Positions 44,183 through 54,049 of a DNA stretch of 64,000 nucleotides are shown here, one piece after another. Both the position numbers and the translations under genes were made by a program. The first letter of the stretch is position 1. Each line of letters begins with the position of its first letter. The notes below the pieces were generated by a model that saw nothing but the letters and a program-made list of their open reading frames with translations, had not been told where the DNA came from and did not search any database. Where the stretch lies: NCBI RefSeq assembly GCF_030686865.1, contig NZ_JAQYUS010000003.1, positions 124,001-188,000 on the forward strand. The letters are read 5' to 3'. This DNA comes from Kaistella sp. SH40-3 (GTDB lineage Bacteria > Bacteroidota > Bacteroidia > Flavobacteriales > Weeksellaceae).

Positions 44183-46395
44183 TAATTCACCACCGCAATT
44201 TTAGCCGTGGACGTATCGGTTCCATCTTCATTGGTCATTAAAACAAAATAAATTCCAGAAGCAACACGTACACCGCGATTATTAGCAAGATTCCACTCAT
44301 AAGATCCACCTCGTGCTATGGCCTGATGAACCAAATTTCCGGCTGCATCAGTTATTCTAATATTCGTTTTGGCGGCTAATCCGCGAATACGAACATTGCC
44401 TTTATACTGCGCATAAATAACTGGATTTGGATACACCAAAACATCTCCGAAATTTTCAGTAACCTCTAATACATCCCCTTGGTAAACAACTACTCCATCT
44501 AAAGTCACAAAATACACTTTTCCGGTTTTACTATCTACTTTTATATCGGTAACACTGTTGGTGGGAAGAGGAGAATTGGCTCTGGTAAATTGTTTTAAAG
44601 TTTGCTCCCCGTTAGAACTCAAATAAAACACACCACCATCATCAATAGAAACCCATTTCTGATTTCCTTGGTCAACTTCTATTTGTAAAACATGACTGTC
44701 TCTGAAAAGTTCTTCACCTACTCCATTCTCTTCGATAATTATAGGATCGGCTTGGGGATTATCTTCATCAATTGCTGCTGAAGGGTTTTGCAGAATCCGA
44801 AGACCTCCCTGCGTTCCAATCCAAACATCACCATTTTTATCAAGTGCTACAGAAACAACTCTTTCAGTTGGCAGATTATTATTTTTTTTTAATATTTTGA
44901 AACGGTCATCACTCAAAGTTGTTGCTGTATTTTTATAATCATACATAAGTAATCCTCCATTGGTCCTAGGAGCAGGAATATATAGAATTCCAGAATTTGC
45001 AAGCGGTTTCTGAACAGATGTTCCTGATACGACATTTATTGAAGAGAATGCATCGGCACTAGCATTATATAAATAAAACCCAATAAGGACATCATCTTTT
45101 GCCCTAGAAACAAAAAGTTGATTATTTTCGTCGAAAGTTAATCCTCCAATCCGATTATATAAAGTTCCGACTGTTTCATAATTTTTTACAAATTCGTTAT
45201 TCTTCATCCGATAGATACCCATATTATTATCTACAAAGGTTTGGTTAACAAAAAAGATTTCGTCTGGTTTAACAGGATTGATAACGACATCTAAGACATT
45301 TAATGGTCCAGAAAAATTTTTAAAGAAATCTGGATAATTCCATGTGCTACCATCAAAATGATAGTACCCAAGATTTCTATAGGTAGGCGAATTGTAAGCA
45401 TCTCTCCCCCCTGTCGAAATGACTATTTGCTCTCCTTGAATATTAATTTTATAGGAAGTATTATTATAAGGCCCATCTGGTTTAATTTTATCTCCCTCTT
45501 CATTAAGAATACCCGATAATTTAGAACCTTTATATAATTTCGAATTTGATAAAAATGCAGTATTTAAATTTTCATTTGCCTCGTAGGTTTTAATGATATT
45601 TCCAGATAAATCATAAATATAAACTTTATGACTATCCGTAACAATAATATTTTGTGCGGTTACTAAAACATCTTGAATACTCGAGAAACTTTGAGTTATC
45701 GGAGTAAATGCAGTCCCCGTCCCGTAATAAACTTGAGTAAGCGTTGCATAAGCAATTAAATTCCCATTTGATATTTGAGTTAAATTTCCGCCAGTAATCG
45801 TCTTCCATTTATCATAAATAGGAAAATCTTTTTCTTCAGTTCCTTTAGATTTCAAGCCTTGGGATGTAGTGGCATAAACAATTTTATCTTTCGTAATTAT
45901 TGCTTCTCTTACTCCACTTGGGAAAAAACACGTTTCCGCAAATTCCTTTTTATCTAATTTAAATATTGATACTCCATAACCCACCGATATTACTGCTAAA
46001 TTGCCGTTGATCGAAATATGGTTAATTTTTTTATCGCCAGAATATCCCGTTGCAATAGGAATATCAACAACATACGTAATTCCCTCTGGAGTAATTACAT
46101 CCATCGAACCATTTTTGTAACCCACCAATCCAATTTTGGTTTCTGGGTTATAATCAAAGGCTGATATTTTTACTTCGTGGAGACCATTGGCTTTTGATAA
46201 TTTTTTAAGTTCACCAGACTGTAGAGTGTAATAAAATATTCCATTTTCTGTAGCAGCAATGAGTTTACCATTATCTTCCCGAATACTTAAAACATTATTG
46301 TAAGAAAATAAATCAGTCCATTTGCTGGATGAAATAATCTGAGAAGAAAGATTCAACGCAGACACACAAAATAAAAACAGTATTATTTTTTTCAT
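44182..46395 (-). CDS. porZ: PorZ-like type IX secretion protein with sorting domain
   Basis: 737 residues with a signal peptide (IILFLFCVSALNLSSQ). Two beta-propellers of two-component-regulator type follow, with phrases such as WTDLFSYNNVLSIREDNGKL, VSVALDKNGDVWIGTQGG and TDIKVDSKTGKVYFVT. The last 80 residues form a type A sorting domain (LVYPNPV, VRIRGLAAKTNIRI, GIYFVLM). In Porphyromonas PorZ is part of the surface attachment complex that receives anionic lipopolysaccharide for type IX cargo. The assignment rests on architecture, length and the recO neighbour; a generic propeller cargo protein is the alternative. Confidence 0.78.
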   Translation of the reverse strand: MKKIILFLFCVSALNLSSQIISSSKWTDLFSYNNVLSIREDNGKLIAATENGIFYYTLQSGELKKLSKANGLHEVKISAFDYNPETKIGLVGYKNGSMDVITPEGITYVVDIPIATGYSGDKKINHISINGNLAVISVGYGVSIFKLDKKEFAETCFFPSGVREAIITKDKIVYATTSQGLKSKGTEEKDFPIYDKWKTITGGNLTQISNGNLIAYATLTQVYYGTGTAFTPITQSFSSIQDVLVTAQNIIVTDSHKVYIYDLSGNIIKTYEANENLNTAFLSNSKLYKGSKLSGILNEEGDKIKPDGPYNNTSYKINIQGEQIVISTGGRDAYNSPTYRNLGYYHFDGSTWNYPDFFKNFSGPLNVLDVVINPVKPDEIFFVNQTFVDNNMGIYRMKNNEFVKNYETVGTLYNRIGGLTFDENNQLFVSRAKDDVLIGFYLYNASADAFSSINVVSGTSVQKPLANSGILYIPAPRTNGGLLMYDYKNTATTLSDDRFKILKKNNNLPTERVVSVALDKNGDVWIGTQGGLRILQNPSAAIDEDNPQADPIIIEENGVGEELFRDSHVLQIEVDQGNQKWVSIDDGGVFYLSSNGEQTLKQFTRANSPLPTNSVTDIKVDSKTGKVYFVTLDGVVVYQGDVLEVTENFGDVLVYPNPVIYAQYKGNVRIRGLAAKTNIRITDAAGNLVHQAIARGGSYEWNLANNRGVRVASGIYFVLMTNEDGTDTSTAKIAVVN

Positions 46396-46399
46396 AGTA

Positions 46400-47350
46400 T
46401 TACACTAAAATGCGATCATCTATAACTTGATTGTTCCATGAAATATTTTTCACGTTCTTATTTTTATCAAAATAAAAATTAATTTTACCTAAAAGTAAAC
46501 CAGCCCACCCGACTTGATTGACCAAAACATTCTTGCCTTTTCTATTCATAAAAGATTGTGGTTCGGGTAAAAAGGTATGCGTATGACCACCTAAAATCAA
46601 ATCGATTCCATCTGTTTTTGCCGCCAAAATTTTGTCGGATATTTTCTTTGGATCATCTTTATAGTCATACCCAATATGAGAAAGACAAATCACCAAATCG
46701 CATTTTTTTTCCTTTCTTAAAAAATCAGAATAATGTTCAGAGATTTCAATCGGGTCCAAATATTCAGTTTCGCCATAATCTTTCTTTCCTACCAAACCTT
46801 CTAACTGGATTCCAACACCGAAGATTCCTACTTTAATTCCGTTTTTATTAAAGACTTTATATTTTTCAGTTTCACCGTCGAGTATTGTATTTTTAAAATC
46901 ATAATTGGAACAAATAAAGGGAAATTTTGCAACTGGTCTCACTTTTTTAAATCCTGCCAGACCATTATCGAAATCATGATTTCCCATGGTAGAAGCATCA
47001 TAACCCATCATCGACATTAACTTAAATTCAAGTTCGCCACCAAAGAAATTAAAGTAAGGCGTTCCCTGAAAAGTATCACCAGAATCGAGCAAAAGAACAT
47101 TACTTTCTTCGCTTCTAATTTTCTGCACTAAAGCAGCACGCCGGGCAAAACCACCTTGATTTGGATTGCGGGTATAACTAGAATCGAAAGGTTCAATTCT
47201 ACTATGTTGATCATTGGTATGAAGAATCGTAAGTTGATATTCTGATGCAAGATTTAAAGCCGAAAAACTGTCAGCCATTAATAAATTTGGCGCCAAAGTC
47301 ATCGCCAATGTTCCACCACCAAGGGTTTTAAGAAAACGCTTCCTATTCAT
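46400..47350 (-). CDS. 5'-nucleotidase-type metallophosphatase, catalytic half
   Basis: 316 residues. The N-terminus NRKRFLKTLGGGTLAMTLAP resembles a twin-arginine or Sec signal with an RKR variant. The metallophosphatase motifs of the UshA/CpdB group are all present: LHTNDQHSRIEP, LLLDSGDTFQG, TMGNHDFDNG, CLSHIGYDY and LILGGHTHTF. The C-terminal substrate-specificity domain of UshA is missing here but is encoded by the gene just upstream (8-nt overlap), so the enzyme appears split in two. It probably hydrolyses nucleotides in the periplasm; the exact substrate is unknown. Confidence 0.88.
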   Translation of the reverse strand: MNRKRFLKTLGGGTLAMTLAPNLLMADSFSALNLASEYQLTILHTNDQHSRIEPFDSSYTRNPNQGGFARRAALVQKIRSEESNVLLLDSGDTFQGTPYFNFFGGELEFKLMSMMGYDASTMGNHDFDNGLAGFKKVRPVAKFPFICSNYDFKNTILDGETEKYKVFNKNGIKVGIFGVGIQLEGLVGKKDYGETEYLDPIEISEHYSDFLRKEKKCDLVICLSHIGYDYKDDPKKISDKILAAKTDGIDLILGGHTHTFLPEPQSFMNRKGKNVLVNQVGWAGLLLGKINFYFDKNKNVKNISWNNQVIDDRILV

Positions 47351-48113
47351 CGGTTTTGTTTTTTTTATTTTTAAAATTAAGGCGCAGATCTGTCGGCACT
47401 TTTATTTCTGGATTTTCTTTAAATTTCTCTAAAAACAAATCCCTCAATTTTATACCTGTTGAAATCATTTCTCCTTTTTTAAAATAATCCATATTATCTC
47501 CACCTAAAGCCAAATAATCGGACGTTGCAATATAATAGGTTTTATTCACATCGATCGGTTTTCCATTGATCAGTTGATTCGTGATTTTATCCGTATCCGT
47601 TTCGATAACAATATGGGAAACAGGATTGTTTTTTAGCGTTTTTAGGTAATAATCAAAAAGTCCCTGTAGGTCGGATCCTTTCATTTTCATAATTATGACT
47701 TCATTTTCAAATGGCATCACTTCATAAATCTGTTTGGTCAAAATATCTCCCGCTCCAATTGTAGTTCTGATTCCACCAATATTAATTACGGCACCATCAA
47801 CACCATTCTCGATCCCATTTGCTTTCGCCCAGTCATCAGCCCCTTCAAATGTAAAATCGGCCAAAAGGTTCCCCAAATTACTGTCGTCACCTTGCTTGGT
47901 CAAATCTACGGAGGTGTGAGAAATTTTAGTATTCATTTTACCATCCAATTCTATTTTGTACGGTTCAATGATATTTTTAAAATTTTCATCTTCGGGTAAA
48001 TCTTTCGATATAGAAATATTTTTTTCGGCCTGCACACTGGCAATGTTAAGCGGCGTTCTACACGATAAAATCGACAAAAGCGCTAACCCCGAAATCAGAT
48101 ATTTGGTCTTCAT
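47343..48113 (-). CDS. 5'-nucleotidase C-terminal-domain lipoprotein
   Basis: 256 residues from the ATG at 48111-48113 (MKTKYLISGLALLSILSC), giving a lipobox at Cys18; a longer frame starting at 48185 lacks a signal. The body matches the UshA C-terminal domain: SNLGNLLADFTFEGADDWA, VINIGGIRTTIGAGDI, FENEVIIMKMKG and YIATSDYLALGGDNM. It overlaps the catalytic-half gene by 8 nt, implying coupled expression and probably assembly of the two halves. Order is reversed relative to the fused protein. Confidence 0.88.
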   Translation of the reverse strand: MKTKYLISGLALLSILSCRTPLNIASVQAEKNISISKDLPEDENFKNIIEPYKIELDGKMNTKISHTSVDLTKQGDDSNLGNLLADFTFEGADDWAKANGIENGVDGAVINIGGIRTTIGAGDILTKQIYEVMPFENEVIIMKMKGSDLQGLFDYYLKTLKNNPVSHIVIETDTDKITNQLINGKPIDVNKTYYIATSDYLALGGDNMDYFKKGEMISTGIKLRDLFLEKFKENPEIKVPTDLRLNFKNKKNKTDE

Positions 48114-48196
48114 GGGCTTTAAATGTATTCTTGCAAATATAAAGATATGAATATAAACTAATCCTTTTTTTTGATAAATTCTCATATTAATTTTCG

Positions 48197-48204
48197 TATT
48201 TTTG
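48197..48204 (+). promoter_or_regulatory. Candidate -7 box (TATTTTTG) for dapA
   Basis: A perfect TAnnTTTG match 19 nt before the dapA ATG, with a TTG at 48171-48173 after a 23-nt spacer, at the long end of the accepted range. Confidence 0.5.
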
Positions 48205-48223
48205 AAACATTAATTTTATAAAA

Positions 48224-49096
48224 ATGAGCAATTTAAAAGGTTTAGGAGTAGCGTTGGTAACGCCTTTCAATGAAGATTTATCTGTAGATTTTGATTCTCT
48301 AACCAAATTGGTAGAATTCAACATCAATAACGGGACAAATTATTTGGTTGTTTTAGGAACGACTGCAGAAGTAGCAACTCTTTCAAATGAAGAAAAAAAA
48401 GCAGTCATTCAACATATTATAATGATTAATAACAATCGTCTCCCTTTAGTTCTAGGCATTGGGGGGAACGACACTATGGAAGTAAAAAGACAAATCGAAG
48501 AAACAGATTTATCGGCTTTTGAAGCTGTACTTTCTGTATCTCCTTATTATAATAGACCTAATCAAGAAGGACTTTACCAGCATTACAAAATGTTAGCAGG
48601 AACAGGTAAAAAATTAATTATTTATAATGTTCCAGCTCGTACAGGACAAAATATCGACGCTTCTACAACCTTAAGAATAGCAAATGATTTTCCCAATATC
48701 TTTTTAATTAAAGAAGCCGGACCGAATATCAATCAGTATTTCGATATTTTACGTCAAAAACCAGAGGGTTTCAACTTGGTTTCTGGTGATGACGAATTTA
48801 CGCTTCCAGTAACTTTAGCAGGTGGGCAAGGAGTTATATCAGTAATTGGACAAGGATATCCGAAAGAATTTTCAACCATGGTTCAATTAGCTTTCGACGG
48901 AAGAGTAAAAGAAGCCTATGAAATTCACAATAAAATGGTAGAAATTACACGACTGATTTTCGCTGAAGGAAATCCGGCCGGAATTAAGACGATTTTAGCA
49001 GAAATGGGAATTTGCAAAAACTATGTAAGATTGCCTTTGGTAATTGCAACAGAAGGATTACAAAACAAAATTAAAGCAGAAATGGCGAAAATTTAA
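48224..49096 (+). CDS. dapA: 4-hydroxy-tetrahydrodipicolinate synthase
   Basis: 290 residues, a TIM barrel. It condenses pyruvate with aspartate semialdehyde on the way to diaminopimelate and lysine. Visible motifs: GLGVALVTPF at the start, GTTAEVATLSNEEK, SVSPYYNRPNQEG with the catalytic tyrosine, YNVPARTG, and the Schiff-base lysine in LIKEAGPN. Length is standard. It is monocistronic, with its own promoter box and a terminator at 49118-49147. Confidence 0.95.
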   Translation: MSNLKGLGVALVTPFNEDLSVDFDSLTKLVEFNINNGTNYLVVLGTTAEVATLSNEEKKAVIQHIIMINNNRLPLVLGIGGNDTMEVKRQIEETDLSAFEAVLSVSPYYNRPNQEGLYQHYKMLAGTGKKLIIYNVPARTGQNIDASTTLRIANDFPNIFLIKEAGPNINQYFDILRQKPEGFNLVSGDDEFTLPVTLAGGQGVISVIGQGYPKEFSTMVQLAFDGRVKEAYEIHNKMVEITRLIFAEGNPAGIKTILAEMGICKNYVRLPLVIATEGLQNKIKAEMAKI

Positions 49097-49117
49097 TGGT
49101 CAAACTTTAAATATAAT

Positions 49118-49147
49118 AAAGGACTTTTCTTAGAAGAGTCCTTTTAT
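49118..49147. terminator. Intrinsic terminator between dapA and the binding-protein gene
   Basis: AAAGGACT (49118-49125) pairs with AGTCCTTT (49137-49144), with an 11-nt loop and a T-rich tail on the plus strand. It lies between convergent genes and could work in both directions. Confidence 0.8.
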
Positions 49148-49149
49148 TT

Positions 49150-49875
49150 TTATGAAAACTTAAAAGATAATCTTTTCAAATAATTATCAACCTTTATTAA
49201 ATGCGTTCCAAACCACGAAAATGCTTCACCATCAACCAAAATGATTTCTTTTTCTGGAAGTTGGAATAGAAGTTCATCAATATGTTTTTGCTGAAAAGGA
49301 AATGGTTCTGAAGAAAGAAAAATCACATCCGCATCTTTCAATTCTTCAACCGAGACTTCGGGATATCTTGTTCTGTTTTTAAAGAAATTTTCAAAGCCTA
49401 ATTTCTTTAAAACTTCATTAATAAATGTGTCAGAACCAACGGTCATATAAGGATTCTTCCAGATTAAATACGCCACTTTTTTACGATCAGAAACTTTAAT
49501 ATTATTAAAAACTGACGCAATTTTCTGATTAAAATCTTCTGCTAAATTTTCCTTATTTAAAGTCTTTCCGAGTTCAGAAATAAAATCTCGATTGTCTTCT
49601 AAAGTTTCGATATCAGTCACCCAAACTTTAAAATCTTTCATCAATTCCTCGACCTGAATTTTTTCATTTTCTTCTTTATTGGCGATGATTAAATCAGGTT
49701 TTAAAGATTTAATTTTATCGATATTCAAATTTTTAGTTCCACCAATTACTTCAACATTTTTTACCAAATCTGAGGGATGAATACAGAATTTCGTTCTGCC
49801 AATAACCTCATCATCAGTTAAGCCAAAATCAAAAAGCGTTTCGGTAATGCTGGGAACCAGCGAAATGATTTTCAT
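49150..49875 (-). CDS. BtuF-like helical-backbone metal-receptor protein without signal peptide
   Basis: 241 residues. It starts directly at MKIISLVPSITETLF, the family's SLVPSxTE motif, and continues with GRTKFCIHP, VIGGTKNLNIDKIKSLKPDLIIANKEEN and VIFLSSEPFPFQQKH. Periplasmic cobalamin or iron-siderophore binding proteins share this fold, but here no signal peptide precedes the domain, and no ABC permease or ATPase gene is near. A cytoplasmic member of the family, possibly binding a corrinoid or other metal complex, is the simplest reading. It follows mgtE by 5 nt on the same strand. Confidence 0.8.
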   Translation of the reverse strand: MKIISLVPSITETLFDFGLTDDEVIGRTKFCIHPSDLVKNVEVIGGTKNLNIDKIKSLKPDLIIANKEENEKIQVEELMKDFKVWVTDIETLEDNRDFISELGKTLNKENLAEDFNQKIASVFNNIKVSDRKKVAYLIWKNPYMTVGSDTFINEVLKKLGFENFFKNRTRYPEVSVEELKDADVIFLSSEPFPFQQKHIDELLFQLPEKEIILVDGEAFSWFGTHLIKVDNYLKRLSFKFS

Positions 49876-49880
49876 AAAAA

Positions 49881-51200
49881 TTAAAGAAGTTTACCTGCCA
49901 AAAGCAATCCAGCGACAGTGAAATAGATAATCAAACCGGTTACATCGACCAGTGTTGCGACAAAAGGTGCGGAAGAAGTTGCCGGATCAAGTTTAAATTT
50001 CTTTAAAACAAAAGGAATCATAGAGCCGGAAAGTGTTCCCCAAAGTATGATTAATAAAAGGGAAACAGCGATACTCAATGCGATATAAAACCAATGTTCA
50101 CCATAGTCATACAGTCCCAATTCTTGCCACATCATAATTCTAATGAAACCGATGATTCCCAAAATTCCACCCAGAAAAACTCCGGACACAATTTCTTTTC
50201 GCATCACATACCACCAATCTTTCAACCCAATTTCCTGCAGTGCCATGGCACGAATAATCAACGTTGCCGCCTGCGATCCCGAGTTACCACCACTAGAAAT
50301 AATCAACGGAACAAAAAGTGCGAGGACTACTGCTTTTTCAATTTCATGTTCGAAAAATCCCATCGCTGAGGCTGTTAACATTTCCGAAAAGAAAAGGATG
50401 ACCAACCAGGTTCCTCTTTTCTTGATCATCTCTGTCCACGAGGTTTGCGTATAAGGCATATCCAGCGCATCTACACCCCCGAATTTCTGAATATCCTCGG
50501 TATTTTGTGCTTCAATCTGATCGAGGATATCATCTATGGTTACGATACCCACCAAAACGCCGGCTTCAGTTACAATTGGCAAAGCAGACCGGTCATATTT
50601 TTCGAAATAGGTTACCGCATCTTCCTTGGTTGTGGTTGTAGTAATGGCAACAAAATGATTATCTGTAATTTCCGAAATCAAAGTATCTTCTTCGGCAAGC
50701 AATAAAGAGCCTATTGCAATATCATCGACCAAGCGGTTTTTTTCATCAACCACATAAAGATGGTTCATGGTTTCTACTTTCTTGCCGACTTTTTTAATTT
50801 GCTGGAAACATCTTTTTACCGTCCATTCTTTACGAATCTGAATATAATACGGCGTCATCAAACGCGCAATCGAATCAACATGATAACCCAATAGTTTCAG
50901 GGCGATTCTTCTTTCCTGTGGATTAAGATGATTGATGGAATAACGAATCAACTCATCTGGAAAATCCTCAAACAAGGCCGTTCTGTCATCCGGACTCATC
51001 GAGTTCAGAATTTCAGAAGCGTCTTCACTGGCAATACTTCGAATCGTTTCTTCCTGGAAATCGGGATCTAAATGCGAAAATACATCTGCCTTATATTGTT
51101 TGGGAACCTTTAGAAATGCCAAAAGACGCTCATCAGCCTTAAGTTGGCTGAGCGTTTCTGCAATATCCTGAGGATTAAAAATTAGTTCCTGAGTTTCCAA
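49881..51200 (-). CDS. mgtE: Magnesium transporter MgtE
   Basis: 439 residues. The N-terminal superhelical domain (about 1-130, with [17 protein letters not shown]) is followed by two CBS domains ([33 protein letters not shown]) and five membrane helices. The pore helix has [19 protein letters not shown], and the last helix begins [12 protein letters not shown], with the conserved aspartate of the magnesium site. It is a channel gated by cytoplasmic magnesium. A TACTTTTG box lies on the minus strand at 51223-51230, 22 nt before the start. It is coexpressed with the BtuF-like gene downstream. Confidence 0.95.
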   Translation of the reverse strand: METQELIFNPQDIAETLSQLKADERLLAFLKVPKQYKADVFSHLDPDFQEETIRSIASEDASEILNSMSPDDRTALFEDFPDELIRYSINHLNPQERRIALKLLGYHVDSIARLMTPYYIQIRKEWTVKRCFQQIKKVGKKVETMNHLYVVDEKNRLVDDIAIGSLLLAEEDTLISEITDNHFVAITTTTTKEDAVTYFEKYDRSALPIVTEAGVLVGIVTIDDILDQIEAQNTEDIQKFGGVDALDMPYTQTSWTEMIKKRGTWLVILFFSEMLTASAMGFFEHEIEKAVVLALFVPLIISSGGNSGSQAATLIIRAMALQEIGLKDWWYVMRKEIVSGVFLGGILGIIGFIRIMMWQELGLYDYGEHWFYIALSIAVSLLLIILWGTLSGSMIPFVLKKFKLDPATSSAPFVATLVDVTGLIIYFTVAGLLLAGKLL

Positions 51201-51520
51201 ACTGTTATTTTAAAGAGATTTGCAAAAGTAGCTAAAATTAAAAAGATGGTAAATTAAAAATGTTGTAGTTTTGAGATTCAATGGGTAATTTCAACCTATT
51301 ATCATTAATTTGCAAAAAAACTAAATTAACAAAACCAACAAAAGAAATGTAAAATTTTCACTTTTAGGAATTTTCACTTTTTTTATTGGAAGTGTTTGAG
51401 ATTGGAAAGACAGTGTTTCATCATTCCAAAGAAAGATATAATGAAGGCTATAATTCTGGGAAATAACACTTAAACAGACTGAGCAATTAAAAACACTGTG
51501 ACATTTTAAAACTATTTTTT
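51201..51520. other. 320-nt spacer between mgtE and the aspartyl protease gene
   Basis: A divergent spacer holding the mgtE promoter box (51223-51230, minus) and AT-rich sequence. I see no open frame with family resemblance, no tRNA and no strong hairpin. Confidence 0.6.
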
Positions 51521-52692
51521 ATGTTGAAATATCTACTTTACCTTTTTATCATCCTCTTACCTTCCCACTTTTCTTCGCAGAATAGAAATTTTTTTAATAC
51601 TGGAACTGTTAAACTGGGCAAATCTGTGGAAAAATTGCCACTACACTTTATTAATGACTTGCCTTTTGTAGAAGTCATTATTGGCGGAAAGGCTTACAAT
51701 TTTCTGTTCGATACTGGAGCACCTACAATAATTTCATCTGCAATTTATAAAGAGCTCGGTTTAGAAAGTATTTTCGAATCTGAAGTTGGCGATTCTCAAA
51801 ACAAAGTTCAAAAACAAACCTTCACATTTGTACCAGAGATTAGCATCGGAAATTTATCTTTTAAAAATGTTGGTGCAATTGTTATTGATTTAACACAACC
51901 AGAATTCAAATGTTTGGAAGTTGATGGACTTATCGGTTCAAATCAAATGGCGCTGCTTTTTTGGAAAATAAATTATTTAGAGAATTCAATGCTGGTATCT
52001 AAAGATTTAAAACTTTTAACCAACAATAACGATTACAGCACAATCCATTTAAATCAAACAGACAGAAAATACCTTTTATAAAATCAAAAATAAAAAATAA
52101 AGATATTTCTCTGGAACTTGATACCGCGTTCAGTGGTAAAATTCAAATTAATAAAAATGAGTTTAATGTTCCAGAGAACATTCCGAAAGATCAATATCTT
52201 TTGACAAAAGGAATAAATTCGGTCAGTACATACGGACCAGCAAAAGAAACAGTTGAATATATCTTTAGACTGAACAAATTGACGTTGGAAAATGAGGAAT
52301 TTGAAAATCAAGTTTTAGAGACTGGAACATTAAATTTATTAGGAAACCAATTTTTAAAAAATTATGAATTCATATTGGACTGGAAGAAAAACAACCTCTA
52401 TTTAAAACCTGTTAATCAACCTCAAACAAACTATGAAAGTTTCGGGTTCAGTTACCGTTTCGTCAACAACAAAGCAATTATCGCATTAGTATTTAAGGAT
52501 AAAAATATTCCTCTAGTAATGAACGACGAAATATTAAGTATCAATGGTATTAGTTTAGAAAATTTAAACAGTGAACAATCTTGCCAATATTATCTGAATA
52601 GAATTGAAAAAGAACTATCAAAAATCACCATAAAAATAAAAAGAGGGACCGACATCAAAACATTTGATTTAGAAAAGATTACCTATTTTTAG
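51521..52692 (+). pseudogene. Secreted retropepsin-like aspartyl protease with PDZ-like end, frameshifted
   Basis: The first frame (51521-52081) has a signal peptide and an aspartyl protease half with FLFDTGAPTIIS as the active-site loop, then stops after DRKYLL. The adjacent frame continues it as KIPFIKSKIKNKDISLELDT with a second DTAFSG site, a helical part, and a PDZ-like C-terminus (VMNDEILSINGISLENL) to 52692. Restoring one A in the run at 52066-52069 gives a continuous protein of about 390 residues. Bacteroidota encode many such aspartyl protease-PDZ proteins; their targets are unknown. The lesion is either a real frameshift or a homopolymer sequencing error. Confidence 0.8.
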
Positions 52693-52729
52693 AAAAGAAA
52701 ATATATTTTTATTAGGTAAAAAATGCATC

Positions 52730-53332
52730 ATGATAAAACTAATCTATCTTTTTTCAGCAATTCTATTCCTGCAGGCTTGTACTCAAAGTAAAGAAACTAC
52801 AGTTTCCCAAAATACAGAAACCAAAGAAGCAGCAACTCTTTCCGCTCAGGTCGACGAAGGTATCGCTCTTCCTGACAATGAGAAAAATGTAGAAAATGAT
52901 ATTTCAAAAGATCCGGCGAAAGAATGGTTAAAAAATCTCTTCAAATGCAGGAACGGAAATAAATTTTGTTTCTATCTCGAAACCGAAGAACAAGCAACGA
53001 CCAAAAGATTCTATGAATTTATGATTGATTCTGAAGAAATTTATGGCGCGACTAATTTGTCTGACGAAGAAATGCCACTCGCCAAAAAGAAGTATCAAGA
53101 AAAATGGTCACAGATCTATCCCTTGAGAAAAGATATGGAACCTTGGCTATTCGGTCGTGGTCAAGATGATATGGAAAACATTAAAAATGTAAAAATAGAG
53201 AAAATATCAGATTTAAAATATCGGGTGTTTGTGGATTATGGAAATCAGTATCAAACATTAAATGAAGTTACTTTGGTTAAAAACAAAAACTCCTATCTCA
53301 TCGATTATTGTGCGACTGAATTTTTGAACTAA
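52730..53332 (+). CDS. Lipoprotein of unknown function (DUF3828-like)
   Basis: 200 residues with a lipoprotein signal (IKLIYLFSAILFLQAC, Cys17), a Thr/Glu-rich linker and a C-terminal domain with two cysteines (FKCRNGNKFCFY). The shape EWLKNLFKCRNGN, WLFGRGQDDMENIKNV and YRVFVDYGNQYQTLNEVTL recalls the DUF3828/NTF2-like lipoproteins that start with a small-residue linker. Location is outer membrane or periplasm by inference. It is preceded by the damaged protease gene and followed by the Nudix gene; coexpression is uncertain. Confidence 0.6.
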   Translation: MIKLIYLFSAILFLQACTQSKETTVSQNTETKEAATLSAQVDEGIALPDNEKNVENDISKDPAKEWLKNLFKCRNGNKFCFYLETEEQATTKRFYEFMIDSEEIYGATNLSDEEMPLAKKKYQEKWSQIYPLRKDMEPWLFGRGQDDMENIKNVKIEKISDLKYRVFVDYGNQYQTLNEVTLVKNKNSYLIDYCATEFLN

Positions 53333-53394
53333 TTCTTAATAAATTTAACTTTCATTTAAAACAGTTTCAAAGACAAATTCCTTAAATTTACGTC

Positions 53395-54024
53395 ATGAAA
53401 ACCTTTGGCAGAGATTTACTCACAAAAATACAACAGGCCACACTTCAGGGTGAAGCCGCGCACGAAATTTACTCACCACCTTACCGACCGCTTTATTCCT
53501 ACGACGAAATTTTAACAAAAAACCCAAAATTCGCCGCGGTCAATATTTTATTATATTTAAAAAATAACGAATGGTATTTGCCACTCATCGTTCGCAGTGA
53601 AAATGAACGCGACCGACACAGCGGACAAATTTCTTTACCAGGCGGAAAAAAAGAAGATTTCGATCCTCATTTTGCGGCAACGGCAAAACGTGAAACTTCG
53701 GAAGAAGTAGGAATTGATGAACATTATATTAGAATCATCCGCGAACTTTCACCGATTTATATTCCGCCGAGCAACTTTTACGTGAAAGCGTTCGTTTCCT
53801 ACACCAAGAAAAATCCTGAATTTATCCTTCAGGAAACCGAAGCAGTTGAGTTGATTGAATTCCCGATTTCGTCAATTCTCAGTTTGGCTAACGAACCTGA
53901 AATGAGAGTTTTACCAAGTTCCCGCGGCGTGAAAGTTCCGGTAATCGATTTTAACGGTTATATCATTTGGGGCGCGACTTCCATGATATTAAGCGAGTTT
54001 AGTCAGTTGCTGAAAAATTTGTAA
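53395..54024 (+). CDS. Nudix hydrolase, CoA pyrophosphatase type
   Basis: 209 residues. The NuCoA-type motif RHSGQISLPGGKKEDFD is followed by the Nudix box end AAAKRETSEEVGI-like (TAKRETSEEVGI), matching CoA pyrophosphatases that cleave coenzyme A to 4'-phosphopantetheine and 3',5'-ADP. The N-terminal LYLKNNEWYLPLIVR and C-terminal VPVIDFNGYIIWGATSMIL also fit the group. It is cytoplasmic. It starts the run 53395-55296 of same-strand genes with short gaps (25 nt to the acyltransferase). Confidence 0.88.
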   Translation: MKTFGRDLLTKIQQATLQGEAAHEIYSPPYRPLYSYDEILTKNPKFAAVNILLYLKNNEWYLPLIVRSENERDRHSGQISLPGGKKEDFDPHFAATAKRETSEEVGIDEHYIRIIRELSPIYIPPSNFYVKAFVSYTKKNPEFILQETEAVELIEFPISSILSLANEPEMRVLPSSRGVKVPVIDFNGYIIWGATSMILSEFSQLLKNL

Positions 54025-54049
54025 ATTCGCGGACTATGTTAATTAGATA

